Below are positions 56,360-64,000 of a stretch of DNA of 64,000 nt, piece after piece. The notes beneath the pieces are model-generated. The model saw nothing but the letters and a program-made list of their open reading frames with translations, made no database searches and was not told where the DNA came from. Source of the DNA: Hydrogenophilales bacterium (GTDB lineage Bacteria > Pseudomonadota > Gammaproteobacteria > Burkholderiales > Thiobacillaceae); contig JADJCP010000001.1 in assembly GCA_016703155.1 (NCBI GenBank), positions 496,001 to 560,000 of the forward strand, in the 5' to 3' direction. The translations under genes were made by a program, and so were the position numbers. How positions within the stretch are numbered: position 1 is the first letter of the stretch; each line of letters opens with the position of its first letter.

Positions 56360-58899
56360 CCATCATCGAGATTACCGAAACCCGCCCGAGGATACTCATC
56401 GTCGACGACGTGCACGAGAACCTGCATGCCCTGATGAACATCCTGCGCGACGAGTACGCCATCGCCGCGGCCACCAGCGGCGAACGCGCCCTGGAACTGG
56501 CGCACCGCCACCCCAAGCCGAGCCTGATCCTGCTCGACATCAAGATGCCGGGCATGGACGGCTACGCGGTGCTGACGCAACTGAAGGCCAATCCGGCGAC
56601 CGCGAACATCCCGGTGATCTTCGTCACCGCCCTCGCCGAAAGTGCCGACGAAGGCCGCGGCATCCAGCTCGGCGCCGCCGACTACATCGCCAAACCGGTT
56701 AACCCGGACCTGCTGAAACTGCGTATCCGCGTCCAGCTCGAACTGCTGCGGGTACGCAACAGCCCGCTGTCCTTCGATTTCGCGCGGCAAGTGGCGATGA
56801 ATCATCCGCCCACCTTGCTGGTCGTCGACGACATCCCGGACAACATTCACGAACTCATCGGGGCACTCAAGAACGATTACCGCATCCTGGTCGCCAATTC
56901 CGGGCCCAAGGCCCTGGAAATACTCTCCGGCGGCGCCCAACCCGACCTGATCCTGCTGGATGTCGTCATGCCGGGCATGGATGGCTACGAAGTCTGTCGA
57001 CACATCAAAGCCCTGCCCGACGGCAGCAACACGCCGGTCATCTTCGTCTCGGTCATCGACCAGACGGAGGGCAAGTTGCAAGGTTTCGCCGCCGGCGCCG
57101 CCGATTACATCACCAAACCCTTCGATATCGATGAGGTACGCGCCCGGGTGCGCACGCATCTCGAACTCTCACGATTGCGCCGCTACTTGCAGGAACTGGT
57201 CGTGCAGCGCACCGCGCTGCTCGAACAAAGCCAGGAAAAATACCGCATCCTCGCCGACTATTCGCCCAACTGGGAGTACTGGCTGGCCCCCGACGGCCAT
57301 TATCTCTACGTCTCGCCGGCCTGCCTGGACGTCTCCGGCTACGCACCATCGGAATTCTTCGCCAACCCGGCGCTGATGGAACAGATCGTCCATCCCGACG
57401 ATCTGGAAAGCTGGCGCGGCCAGGGTCCCGACGCAGCCGCGACGCAGGCGGAAACGCTGACGTTCCGCATCCGCGCCCGCGACGGCCTGGAACGCTGGAT
57501 CGAGCATATCTGCAAGCCGGTCTTCGACGCCACCGGCAATAAAATGGGCCTGCGCGGCTCGCTCAGCGACATCACCGACCGCCTGGTCGCCGAGCAGAAG
57601 GTGACCTATCTAACCCACCGCGATGCCTTGACCGGCATGCCCAACCGTCTGCTGTTCACCGACTTGATGGCTCAGGCCATACAGCATGCCGAGAGAAGCC
57701 AGCGCCAACTCGCCCTGCTATATCTCGATCTGGACGACTTCAAGACCGTCAACGAAAGCCTCGGCCACAGCCAGGGCGACCGCCTGCTGGTCGAAGTCGG
57801 CAAGCGCTTGCAGGACATGCTGCCGCAAGGCGGCGTGATCGCCCGCATCGGCGGCGACGAATTCAACATCCTGCTGGAGAGCGGCGAAGGTCTGCCGTCC
57901 ATCGACCTGATAGCGCAGCACCTGATCGACAGTCTCGCCGAGCCCTTCGCGCTCGACAACGGCAGCGTCTATGTCAGCGCCTGCATCGGTGTCGCCCTCT
58001 ACCCCTCGGACGGGGCGAATGTCGAAACCTTGCGCAGCTGCGCCGACGCCGCCCTGCACCAGGGCAAAGCGCAAGGCCGCAATGCCCTGCGATTCTTCTC
58101 GCCGGAGATGATGCAGCGGGCCAGGGACCGACTCACCCTTGAAGCCGAGTTGCGCCATGCCCTGGAACGACAGGAACTGGTCCTGCACTATCAACCCCAG
58201 GTCGACCTGCGCACCGACAAGATCGTCGGCCTTGAAGCCCTGGTGCGTTGGCAACACCCCGAGCGCGGCCTGATTCCGCCGGGACTGTTCATTCCCCTGG
58301 CGGAGGAGAGCGGCCTGGTGGTGCGCCTGGGCGACCTGGTATTGCGCAGCGCCTGCCGGCAGATACGCGCGTGGACGGATGCCGGGCTGGCGCCCAGGCA
58401 GACGGCGGTGAATATCTCCGCGGTCCAGTTGAGCCGGGGCCAACTGGCCCAGTCGGTCCGGGAGGCGATCCTCGAATCCGGTATCGCCCCAGACCAGCTC
58501 GAACTGGAGATCACCGAGAGCTTCCTGATGACGGAACACGCCGAGTCGATCAAAACCCTGGGCGAAATCAAAGCGCTCGGCGTAAAACTGTCCATCGACG
58601 ATTTCGGCACGGGCTATTCGTCGCTCACCTACCTGCAACAACTCGAAGTCCACAAGATCAAGATCGACCAGTCCTTCGTCCGCGACATGACCAGCAACAG
58701 CGGCAATGACGCCATCGTCAAGGCGGTCATCGCCCTCGGCCATAGCCTGGGTCTGGAAGTCATCGCCGAAGGCGTCGAGGAGGCCGACCAGGCCAACTAC
58801 CTGCGCGGCTTGCAATGCGATGTCATGCAGGGTTACCTGATCAGCCACCCCTTGCCGGTCGATCAGATGTCCAGCTTTCTTAAAGCATTCAAGGCCTGA
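56356..58899 (+). CDS. Dual-receiver PAS-GGDEF-EAL protein (c-di-GMP turnover)
   Basis: 847 residues: receiver 1 (about 10-130, ILIVDDVHENLHA and LLDIKMPGMDG), receiver 2 (about 152-275, LLVVDDIPDNIHE and LLDVVMPGMDG), PAS (about 295-415), GGDEF (about 425-585) and EAL (about 595-845). The cyclase motif is intact (RIGGDEFNIL) and so is the phosphodiesterase motif (GLEALVRW, with TESFLM, DDFGTGYSSL and KIDQSFV), so either or both activities are possible. It overlaps the kinase gene by 4 bases and is the likely output of the receptor-YfiR-kinase module. Confidence 0.94.
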   Translation: MTIIEITETRPRILIVDDVHENLHALMNILRDEYAIAAATSGERALELAHRHPKPSLILLDIKMPGMDGYAVLTQLKANPATANIPVIFVTALAESADEGRGIQLGAADYIAKPVNPDLLKLRIRVQLELLRVRNSPLSFDFARQVAMNHPPTLLVVDDIPDNIHELIGALKNDYRILVANSGPKALEILSGGAQPDLILLDVVMPGMDGYEVCRHIKALPDGSNTPVIFVSVIDQTEGKLQGFAAGAADYITKPFDIDEVRARVRTHLELSRLRRYLQELVVQRTALLEQSQEKYRILADYSPNWEYWLAPDGHYLYVSPACLDVSGYAPSEFFANPALMEQIVHPDDLESWRGQGPDAAATQAETLTFRIRARDGLERWIEHICKPVFDATGNKMGLRGSLSDITDRLVAEQKVTYLTHRDALTGMPNRLLFTDLMAQAIQHAERSQRQLALLYLDLDDFKTVNESLGHSQGDRLLVEVGKRLQDMLPQGGVIARIGGDEFNILLESGEGLPSIDLIAQHLIDSLAEPFALDNGSVYVSACIGVALYPSDGANVETLRSCADAALHQGKAQGRNALRFFSPEMMQRARDRLTLEAELRHALERQELVLHYQPQVDLRTDKIVGLEALVRWQHPERGLIPPGLFIPLAEESGLVVRLGDLVLRSACRQIRAWTDAGLAPRQTAVNISAVQLSRGQLAQSVREAILESGIAPDQLELEITESFLMTEHAESIKTLGEIKALGVKLSIDDFGTGYSSLTYLQQLEVHKIKIDQSFVRDMTSNSGNDAIVKAVIALGHSLGLEVIAEGVEEADQANYLRGLQCDVMQGYLISHPLPVDQMSSFLKAFKA

Positions 58900-58943
58900 G
58901 ACGGCGAGTGGTTCGATAAACTATTAGTTATAGCGATATCTAC

Positions 58944-58967
58944 ATTGTGTAGAATACTCTACACAAT
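58944..58967 (+). promoter_or_regulatory. Perfect palindromic operator over the chrB start codon
   Basis: Two perfect 10-bp arms (ATTGTGTAGA and its exact reverse complement) are separated by 4 bp. The right arm includes the first two bases of the chrB ATG, so a bound repressor would block both transcription and translation initiation. ChrB is known as a chromate-responsive regulator and is the natural candidate to bind here; that is an inference. Confidence 0.8.
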
Positions 58968-59889
58968 GAACTGGCTACTCCTGATCCTCACCCTGCCCAC
59001 CGAAAACGCCACGGCGCGGATGCGCGCCTGGCGCGCGCTGAAGCACTGCGGCGCGGCGGTACTGCGCGATGGCGTCTACCTCCTGCCCGCCGGCGAGGCA
59101 CACAAAGCCACGCTCGCCGGGATCGCCGACGACGTCGACGCCGCCGGCGGCAGCGCCCATCTGCTTGATGCGCAGGGCGCCGACCATACGGGCCTGTTCG
59201 ACCGCACGGCGGAATATCAGCAACTGGCCGCCGATATCGCCGCCAGCCGGAGCCAGCTCGACAAAAGCGCCGCCGTCGATCTGGCCCGGCTGGCGAAAAA
59301 ACTGCGCAAGACGCTGGACGGCCTGCGCGCCATCGACTTCTTTCCCGGACAGGCCCTGGCGCAAACCACGGCGCTGCTCGACGAGTTCGACGACGCCTTG
59401 CGCGCCCGCCTGTCGCCGGACGAGCCCACCGCGCGCGTCGCGGCGATTCCGCGGCGCGATCCGGCCGACTATGCCGGGCGGTTGTGGGCCACGCGCAAGC
59501 GCCCCTGGGTCGACCGGTTGGCCTCGGCCTGGCTGATCCGCCGCTTCATCGACGGCAAGGCTAAATTCCACTGGCTCGATACGCCGGCCGATTGCCTGAA
59601 GAAAGCGCTCGGTTTCGACTTCGACGGCGCCGAGTTCAGCCATGTGGGCGAGCGGGTCACCTTCGAAACCCTGCTGGCCAGCTTCGGCCTGGAGGCCGAT
59701 GCGGGCCTGGGCCGCCTGGCCCGCAGCGTCCATTACCTCGATGTCGGCGGCCTGCCGGCACCGGAAGCGGCCGGTCTGGAGGCGCTGCTGGCCGGCATGC
59801 GCGCGGCCATCGACGACGACGACCGACTACTGGAGGCGGCCTCGGGCGCCTTCGATTTTGTTTACGCTTCATTCAAGGAAACCGCATGA
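58966..59889 (+). CDS. chrB: ChrB, chromate-responsive regulator
   Basis: A 307-residue protein. The N-terminal ChrB domain (about 1-150) starts WLLLILTLPTENATARMRAW and RALKHCGAAVLRDGVYLLP. The C-terminal domain (about 175-305) contains RPWVDRLASAWLIRRFID, the ChrB C-terminal signature, shared with the shorter gene four positions downstream. The ATG at 58966 is chosen rather than a codon 7 upstream because it matches the family start and overlaps the operator. It overlaps chrA by ATGA. Confidence 0.93.
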   Translation: MNWLLLILTLPTENATARMRAWRALKHCGAAVLRDGVYLLPAGEAHKATLAGIADDVDAAGGSAHLLDAQGADHTGLFDRTAEYQQLAADIAASRSQLDKSAAVDLARLAKKLRKTLDGLRAIDFFPGQALAQTTALLDEFDDALRARLSPDEPTARVAAIPRRDPADYAGRLWATRKRPWVDRLASAWLIRRFIDGKAKFHWLDTPADCLKKALGFDFDGAEFSHVGERVTFETLLASFGLEADAGLGRLARSVHYLDVGGLPAPEAAGLEALLAGMRAAIDDDDRLLEAASGAFDFVYASFKETA

Positions 59890-61232
59890 CCGAGACACCG
59901 ACCGAACGCCCCCCGCATCCCTCTTTCTGGGAGGCCTTCGTCTACTGGCTGAAGCTCGGCTTCATCTCCTTCGGCGGCCCGGCCGGGCAGATCGCCATCA
60001 TGCATCAGGAGCTGGTCGAGAAACGCCGCTGGATTGGCGAGCGCCGCTTCCTGCACGCCCTCAACTACTGCATGGTCCTGCCCGGCCCCGAGGCCCAGCA
60101 ACTGGCCATCTACATCGGTTGGCTGCTGCACCGCACCTGGGGCGGCATCGTCGCCGGCACGCTGTTCGTGTTGCCGTCGCTGTTCATCCTGGCGGGCCTG
60201 ACCTACGTTTACCTCGCCTTTGGCGACGTCACCTTCGTCCAGGGCCTGTTCAACGGCATCAAGCCGGCGGTGGTGGCCATCGTCGTCTTTGCTGCCTGGC
60301 GCATCGGTTCGCGCGCCCTGAAGAACAATCTGCTGTGGGCTCTGGCGGCGATCTCGTTCATCGCGATTTTTGCTTTGAAGGTGCCCTTCCCGTACATCGT
60401 CCTGGCGGCGGGCGTGCTGGGCTTCATCGGCGGCAAGGTCTGGCCCGACAAGTTCAAGGTCGGCGGCGGCCACGGCGCGTCCAACAAGCAGTACGGGCCC
60501 GCTCTGCTGGACGACGACACCCCCGCACCGGAACACACCAAGTTCAAACCCAGGTATCTGGCCGTGCTGCTGGCCGTGGGTTTGGTATTGTGGGGCGCGG
60601 CCATGCTGACGCTGAGCAACCCGGTCCTGAAGGACATGGGCGAGTTCTTCACCAAGGCGGCATTGGTGACCTTCGGCGGCGCGTATGCGGTGCTGCCGTA
60701 TGTCTACCAGGGCGGTGTCGAGACCTACGGCTGGCTCACCGGCACGCAGATGATCGACGGCCTCGCCCTGGGCGAAACCACGCCGGGGCCGCTCATCATG
60801 GTGGTGTCCTTCGTCGGTTTCGTCGGCGCCTGGACCAAGGAAATCTTCGGGCCCGACGCCCTGTTCCTGGCCGGCTTCGCCGGTGCCTCGGTGGCCACCT
60901 TCTTCACCTTCCTGCCCAGCTTCATCTTCATCCTGGCCGGCGCCCCCCTGGTGGAATCCACCCACGGCGACCTCAAGTTCACCGCGCCGCTGACCGGCAT
61001 CACCGCCGCCGTGGTCGGCGTTATCCTGAACCTGGCAATCTTCTTCGGCTGGCATGTGATCTGGCCCAGGGCCACCGAGGCCGCGCCGTTCTCCGGCGGC
61101 TTCGAATGGTTCTACGCCCTGATATCGGTCGCCGCCTTCATCGCCCTGTGGAAATACAAGCAGGACATCATGAAGGTCATCGCCGCCTGCGCCGCCATCG
61201 GCCTTGTCTACACCTTTTCTCTTGGAGCCTGA
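59886..61232 (+). CDS. chrA: Chromate transporter ChrA
   Basis: A 448-residue inner-membrane chromate efflux protein with two homologous CHR halves. The first has KLGFISFGGPAGQIAIMHQE and MVLPGPEAQQLAIYIGW. The second has ALVTFGGAYAVLPYVYQGG and LGETTPGPLIMVVSFVGF. About 10-12 hydrophobic segments are seen, and a charged linker (about 195-225) joins the halves. The start ATG overlaps chrB (ATGA). Confidence 0.95.
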   Translation: MTETPTERPPHPSFWEAFVYWLKLGFISFGGPAGQIAIMHQELVEKRRWIGERRFLHALNYCMVLPGPEAQQLAIYIGWLLHRTWGGIVAGTLFVLPSLFILAGLTYVYLAFGDVTFVQGLFNGIKPAVVAIVVFAAWRIGSRALKNNLLWALAAISFIAIFALKVPFPYIVLAAGVLGFIGGKVWPDKFKVGGGHGASNKQYGPALLDDDTPAPEHTKFKPRYLAVLLAVGLVLWGAAMLTLSNPVLKDMGEFFTKAALVTFGGAYAVLPYVYQGGVETYGWLTGTQMIDGLALGETTPGPLIMVVSFVGFVGAWTKEIFGPDALFLAGFAGASVATFFTFLPSFIFILAGAPLVESTHGDLKFTAPLTGITAAVVGVILNLAIFFGWHVIWPRATEAAPFSGGFEWFYALISVAAFIALWKYKQDIMKVIAACAAIGLVYTFSLGA

Positions 61233-61234
61233 AC

Positions 61235-61549
61235 ATGGATCGCACCATCAAACCGGAAACCCTCAAGACCGAATTCGCCGGCAAGTACATCCTCGACGTG
61301 CGCCGCGCCGCCGACCACCACGCCTCGGCCGAGCAACTGGCCGGCGCCCACTGGAAGAACCCCGAGCAGATCGCCGACTGGGCCGACCAGTTGCCCACGA
61401 ACCGCGAGATCGTCCTCTACTGCGTGCGCGGCGGCGCGGTCTCCAACAGCGTGGTCGATGCCCTCCAAGCCCAGGGCCTGAGGGCGCGTTTCATCGAAGG
61501 GGGCATCGAGGGCTGGAAGGCCGCGGGCGGCGCGGTGGTGGCCAAATGA
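61235..61549 (+). CDS. Rhodanese-like sulfurtransferase
   Basis: A 104-residue single-domain rhodanese. The active-site cysteine is in LYCVRGGAVSN, and YILDVRRAADHHASAEQLAG and EGGIEGWKAAGG are typical. It is 2 bases after chrA and overlaps the next gene by ATGA. Its role in chromate resistance is not known; repair of oxidised thiols or sulfate/thiosulfate handling is a guess from context. Confidence 0.92.
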   Translation: MDRTIKPETLKTEFAGKYILDVRRAADHHASAEQLAGAHWKNPEQIADWADQLPTNREIVLYCVRGGAVSNSVVDALQAQGLRARFIEGGIEGWKAAGGAVVAK

Positions 61550-62001
61550 AGTGGATCACCCGGGAACGCCCCAAGATCGACCGCATCGCCTGTCCCTGGC
61601 TGATCGCCCGCTTCATCGACGAGGCGCCGGAGTTTCTCTACGTGCCCGGCGGCGACGTGCTCAAGGTGGCGGCGGAGACCGGCGCCACGCCCTATGACAT
61701 CCCCGGCGTGGAATACGGTCATCACGGCGACCGGTGCAGCTTCGATGCCTTCATAGCCAAGCACGGCCTGACCGACCCGGCCCTGCTCAAGCTGGCCCTG
61801 ATCGTGCGCGGCGCCGACTGCGGCGCGCCGCACCTGGCCAAGGAAGCCGCTGGGCTGCTGGCGATCTCGAAAGGCCTGTCGCTCAACTTCGAGGACGACC
61901 ACGAGATGCTCAGGCACGGCATGGTGATCTACGACGCCCTGTATGCCTGGTGCGCCGACACGCCGCTGGACAAGATCGGACGGATACTTGGTTTGAAATG
62001 A
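61546..62001 (+). CDS. ChrB C-terminal-domain protein (chromate resistance protein)
   Basis: A 151-residue protein consisting only of the ChrB C-terminal domain: KIDRIACPWLIARFIDEAPE parallels RPWVDRLASAWLIRRFID in ChrB, followed by DIPGVEYGHHGDRCSFDAF. It lacks the DNA-binding N-terminal region, so it is more likely a sensor, enzyme or chaperone than a regulator. It overlaps the rhodanese gene and the MFS gene by ATGA. Confidence 0.9.
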   Translation: MKWITRERPKIDRIACPWLIARFIDEAPEFLYVPGGDVLKVAAETGATPYDIPGVEYGHHGDRCSFDAFIAKHGLTDPALLKLALIVRGADCGAPHLAKEAAGLLAISKGLSLNFEDDHEMLRHGMVIYDALYAWCADTPLDKIGRILGLK

Positions 62002-63197
62002 TCCTGCCCGCCGGCGTGTCTCCCGAGGCGCGGCCACTGCTCATCGGCCGCGCCCTGCGCGCGCTGACCGACGGCTACATCGCCGTGCTGTTGCCGGCCT
62101 ATCTGCTGGCCCTGGGCCTGGGCACCCTGGAGGTCGGCCTGATCAGCACCGCGACCCTGCTCGGTTCGGCGCTGGCCACGATGGCCGTGGGCGCCTGGGG
62201 GCACCGTTTCCCGCGTCGCCGTCTGCTGCTCGCGGCGGCCCTGCTCATGGCCGCCACCGGCCTTGGCTTCGCCGGGTTCTCCGGCTTCTGGCCGCTGCTG
62301 CTGGTCGCCTTCGTCGGCACCCTGAACCCCAGTTCCGGCGACGTCAGCGTCTTCCTGCCCCTGGAGCATGCCCGCCTTGCCGAGGCCGCGCAAGGCGACG
62401 CCCGCACCGTGCTGTTCGCGCGCTATAGCGTCATCGGCGCGGTCTGCGCCGCTGTAGGCGCACTGGCGGCGGCGATCCCGGATGTCCTGGCGGCGACCGG
62501 CCTGGATCGCCTGACCGCCCTGCGTCTGATGTTCGTCGGCCATGCCCTGGTCGGCCTGGTCGTCTGGCGCCTCTACCTGAAGCTGCCTGAACCCGCGCCG
62601 CGCGAAGCCTCGGACAAGCCGGCGCCGCTCGGCCCGTCGCGCGGCATCGTCCTGCGTCTGGCGGCCTTGTTCTCCGTGGATGCCTTCGCCGGCGGTCTGG
62701 TGGTGCATTCCCTGCTGGCGCTGTGGCTGTTCCAACGCCATGGCCTGTCGCTGGCCGCCGCCGGCCACTTCTTTTTCTGGGCCGGGCTCCTGACCGCCGC
62801 CTCGCAGCTGGCCGCCCCCTGGGTAGCCAAGCGCATCGGCCTGCTCAATACCATGGTGTTCACGCACATCCCGGCGAATGTCTGCCTGATCCTCGCCGCC
62901 CTGGCGCCGAACCTGGCCATGGCGCTGGGCCTGCTGCTGCTGCGCAGCCTGCTGTCGCAGATGGACGTGCCGACCCGCTCGGCCTACGTCATGGCCGTGG
63001 TCACCCCGCCGGAGCGCGCGGCGGCGGCCAGTTTCACCGCCGTGCCGCGCAGCCTGGCGGCGGCGCTCAGTCCATCGCTGGGCGGTGCCCTGTTCGCCGC
63101 CGGCTGGCTGGCCGCGCCCCTGGTCGCCTGCGGCCTGCTGAAGATCGGCTACGATCTCGCACTCTGGCGCGCCTTCCGGAAACGGCCGATTGCATAG
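61998..63197 (+). CDS. Major facilitator superfamily transporter
   Basis: 399 residues with about 12 transmembrane helices. The loop between helices 2 and 3 has the MFS motif A-like GAWGHRFPRRR, and the central loop is short and charged (PEPAPREASDKPAP). The substrate is unknown; as last gene of the chr operon with ATGA coupling, it may export a chromate- or sulfur-related compound. GC is very high, like the rest of the operon. Confidence 0.9.
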   Translation: MILPAGVSPEARPLLIGRALRALTDGYIAVLLPAYLLALGLGTLEVGLISTATLLGSALATMAVGAWGHRFPRRRLLLAAALLMAATGLGFAGFSGFWPLLLVAFVGTLNPSSGDVSVFLPLEHARLAEAAQGDARTVLFARYSVIGAVCAAVGALAAAIPDVLAATGLDRLTALRLMFVGHALVGLVVWRLYLKLPEPAPREASDKPAPLGPSRGIVLRLAALFSVDAFAGGLVVHSLLALWLFQRHGLSLAAAGHFFFWAGLLTAASQLAAPWVAKRIGLLNTMVFTHIPANVCLILAALAPNLAMALGLLLLRSLLSQMDVPTRSAYVMAVVTPPERAAAASFTAVPRSLAAALSPSLGGALFAAGWLAAPLVACGLLKIGYDLALWRAFRKRPIA

Positions 63198-63279
63198 CGC
63201 GGGGCCGCGATTGTGAAGGCCGCCGGGCTAATATGGGAATACAATAAAATCACATAAGCCAATAACTCTGGAGGGATGC

Positions 63280-63366
63280 ATGATCATCCAGCAAGAACGC
63301 TTGAGCCTCTGCCTTGTGCCGGGTGACATGGCCGTATGGCCGGCACCACCCAGGCCCAAGATGTGA
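63280..63366 (+). CDS. Short frame with good ribosome-binding site, possible remnant
   Basis: ATG 5 bases after ctggagg opens a 28-residue frame beginning MIIQQERLSLCLVPGDMAVW. No family is recognised. It lies in the 234-base gap between the MFS gene and the response regulator, downstream of an AT-rich promoter-like stretch (atatgggaatacaataaaat). It may be a leader peptide or the front of a lost gene. Confidence 0.3.
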   Translation: MIIQQERLSLCLVPGDMAVWPAPPRPKM

Positions 63367-63431
63367 CTCGAAGTTTGGCGCCCTGCACCCCGATCGGCAC
63401 CCCCCGACGATAACGAGCCACCGCCAGTAGC

Positions 63432-64000
63432 GTGACCGAGGCCTTGCGCATCCTCATACTGGAAGACGACCCCGTCGACGCGGAGTTTATCGAGCGCGCC
63501 CTGCGCAAAGGCGGTCTGATCTTCGAGTCCCGGCGAGTAGATAGCGAAGTCGATTTCCGCGCCGCCCTGGATCGATTCCAACCCTGTCTGATCCTGGCCG
63601 ACTACCGCCTGCCGGCTTTCGACGGCATCCAGGCGCTGAAGATCACCCGCGAGTACGCTCCCGACCTGCCGTTCATCTTCGTCACCGGGGCGATGGGCGA
63701 GGAAACCGCGGTCGAGATGATGCAAATGGGGGCGGACGACTACATCCTGAAGGACCGCCTGTCGCGGCTGCCGTTCGTCATCAAACATACGCTGAACCGC
63801 CGTCGGGAGAAATTAGCCTATGCCGAGTCCGTCGCCAAAGCGGCCCTGCTGACAAAACTCCTCCTGGATTCCAACCAGCCTTTTGCGCAAGGGTTCCTCG
63901 ACGGGCGTGTCGGGTTGCATAACCTGGCGGCACTTGAACTTGGGGGCTACACGGAGGCGGAACTCACCCGGCTGAACTGGCTCACCGAGTTGACCCCGCC
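63432..64000 (+). CDS. Response regulator with receiver domain, 3' partial
   Basis: A GTG start is followed by LRILILEDDPVDAEFIERAL, the phosphoacceptor in LILADYRLPAFDG and the conserved lysine in DDYILKDRLSRL, a complete receiver (about residues 5-125). The frame continues through LLLDSNQPFAQGFLDGRVGL into a region resembling a PAS-like or sensor domain and runs off the window. No in-frame ATG precedes the GTG after the last stop. Its output domain is therefore unknown. Confidence 0.8.
   Translation, partial: MTEALRILILEDDPVDAEFIERALRKGGLIFESRRVDSEVDFRAALDRFQPCLILADYRLPAFDGIQALKITREYAPDLPFIFVTGAMGEETAVEMMQMGADDYILKDRLSRLPFVIKHTLNRRREKLAYAESVAKAALLTKLLLDSNQPFAQGFLDGRVGLHNLAALELGGYTEAELTRLNWLTELTP

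Overview
The window is a chromosomal segment of a GC-rich betaproteobacterium. The main evidence is one long minus-strand biosynthetic cluster in the order leuC-ecn-leuD // leuB-asd-usg-like-fimV-ecfT-like-truA-trpF-trpB-trpA-accD-folC-SPOR-purF-metZ, an arrangement I associate with Betaproteobacteria. Also consistent are a TCA gene block with overlapping stop/start codons, an IPTL-CTERM surface protein, and many large hybrid histidine kinases. A Rhodocyclales or Sterolibacteriaceae-like organism is plausible, but I cannot fix the genus from sequence alone.

Layout. 1-3.4 kb (+): 5'-truncated L,D-transpeptidase, ppiB, lpxH, IPTL-CTERM protein. 3.5-19.0 kb (-): the metZ-to-leuB biosynthetic cluster. 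19.2-23.1 kb: a decayed chromosomal integron, with a broken intI (-), an attI-like junction, and a short (+) cassette array with three recognisable attC sites. The cassettes encode an unknown membrane protein, a TIR-domain protein, an FRG-domain protein, and a truncated VOC gene followed by an orphan antitoxin. 23.4-25.5 kb: a hypothetical protein, a REP-like palindrome, a patatin-like lipase and hairpin-rich repeat DNA. 25.5-27.7 kb (-): leuD, entericidin-like lipoprotein, leuC. 27.9-33.9 kb (+): Fur-box-like site, feoAB, hybrid kinase, serS. 34.0-35.3 kb (-): mltF-like gene, then tRNA-Ser(CGA) (+). 35.7-48.7 kb (-): hybrid kinase and the TCA operon malic enzyme-sdhCDAB-sdhE-gltA-sucA. 48.9-50.4 kb: remnants of signalling genes. 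50.4-58.9 kb (+): TonB receptor-YfiR-hybrid kinase-GGDEF/EAL module. 58.9-63.2 kb (+): chromate-resistance operon chrB-chrA-rhodanese-chrB-like-MFS, with a perfect operator palindrome over the start codon. 63.4 kb to end: a partial response regulator.

Main observations. The integron lies between leuD and leuB, which are normally adjacent, and both sides of the leucine operon carry lesions: an amber codon exactly at the conserved catalytic tyrosine of LeuB, and a one-base frameshift in LeuC. The cassette array carries TIR and FRG proteins, families often found in antiphage defence loci, so it is the best candidate here for a little-described system. Repeat elements have also entered core operons: a palindrome lies between sdhA and sdhB, and a roughly 140-bp duplication/insertion repeats the sdhA start while keeping ATGA coupling. 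One two-component gene has been reduced in frame to a HisKA-HPt mini-protein. Several lesions are single-base changes or small indels, so read-level checking should come before any claim about physiology.
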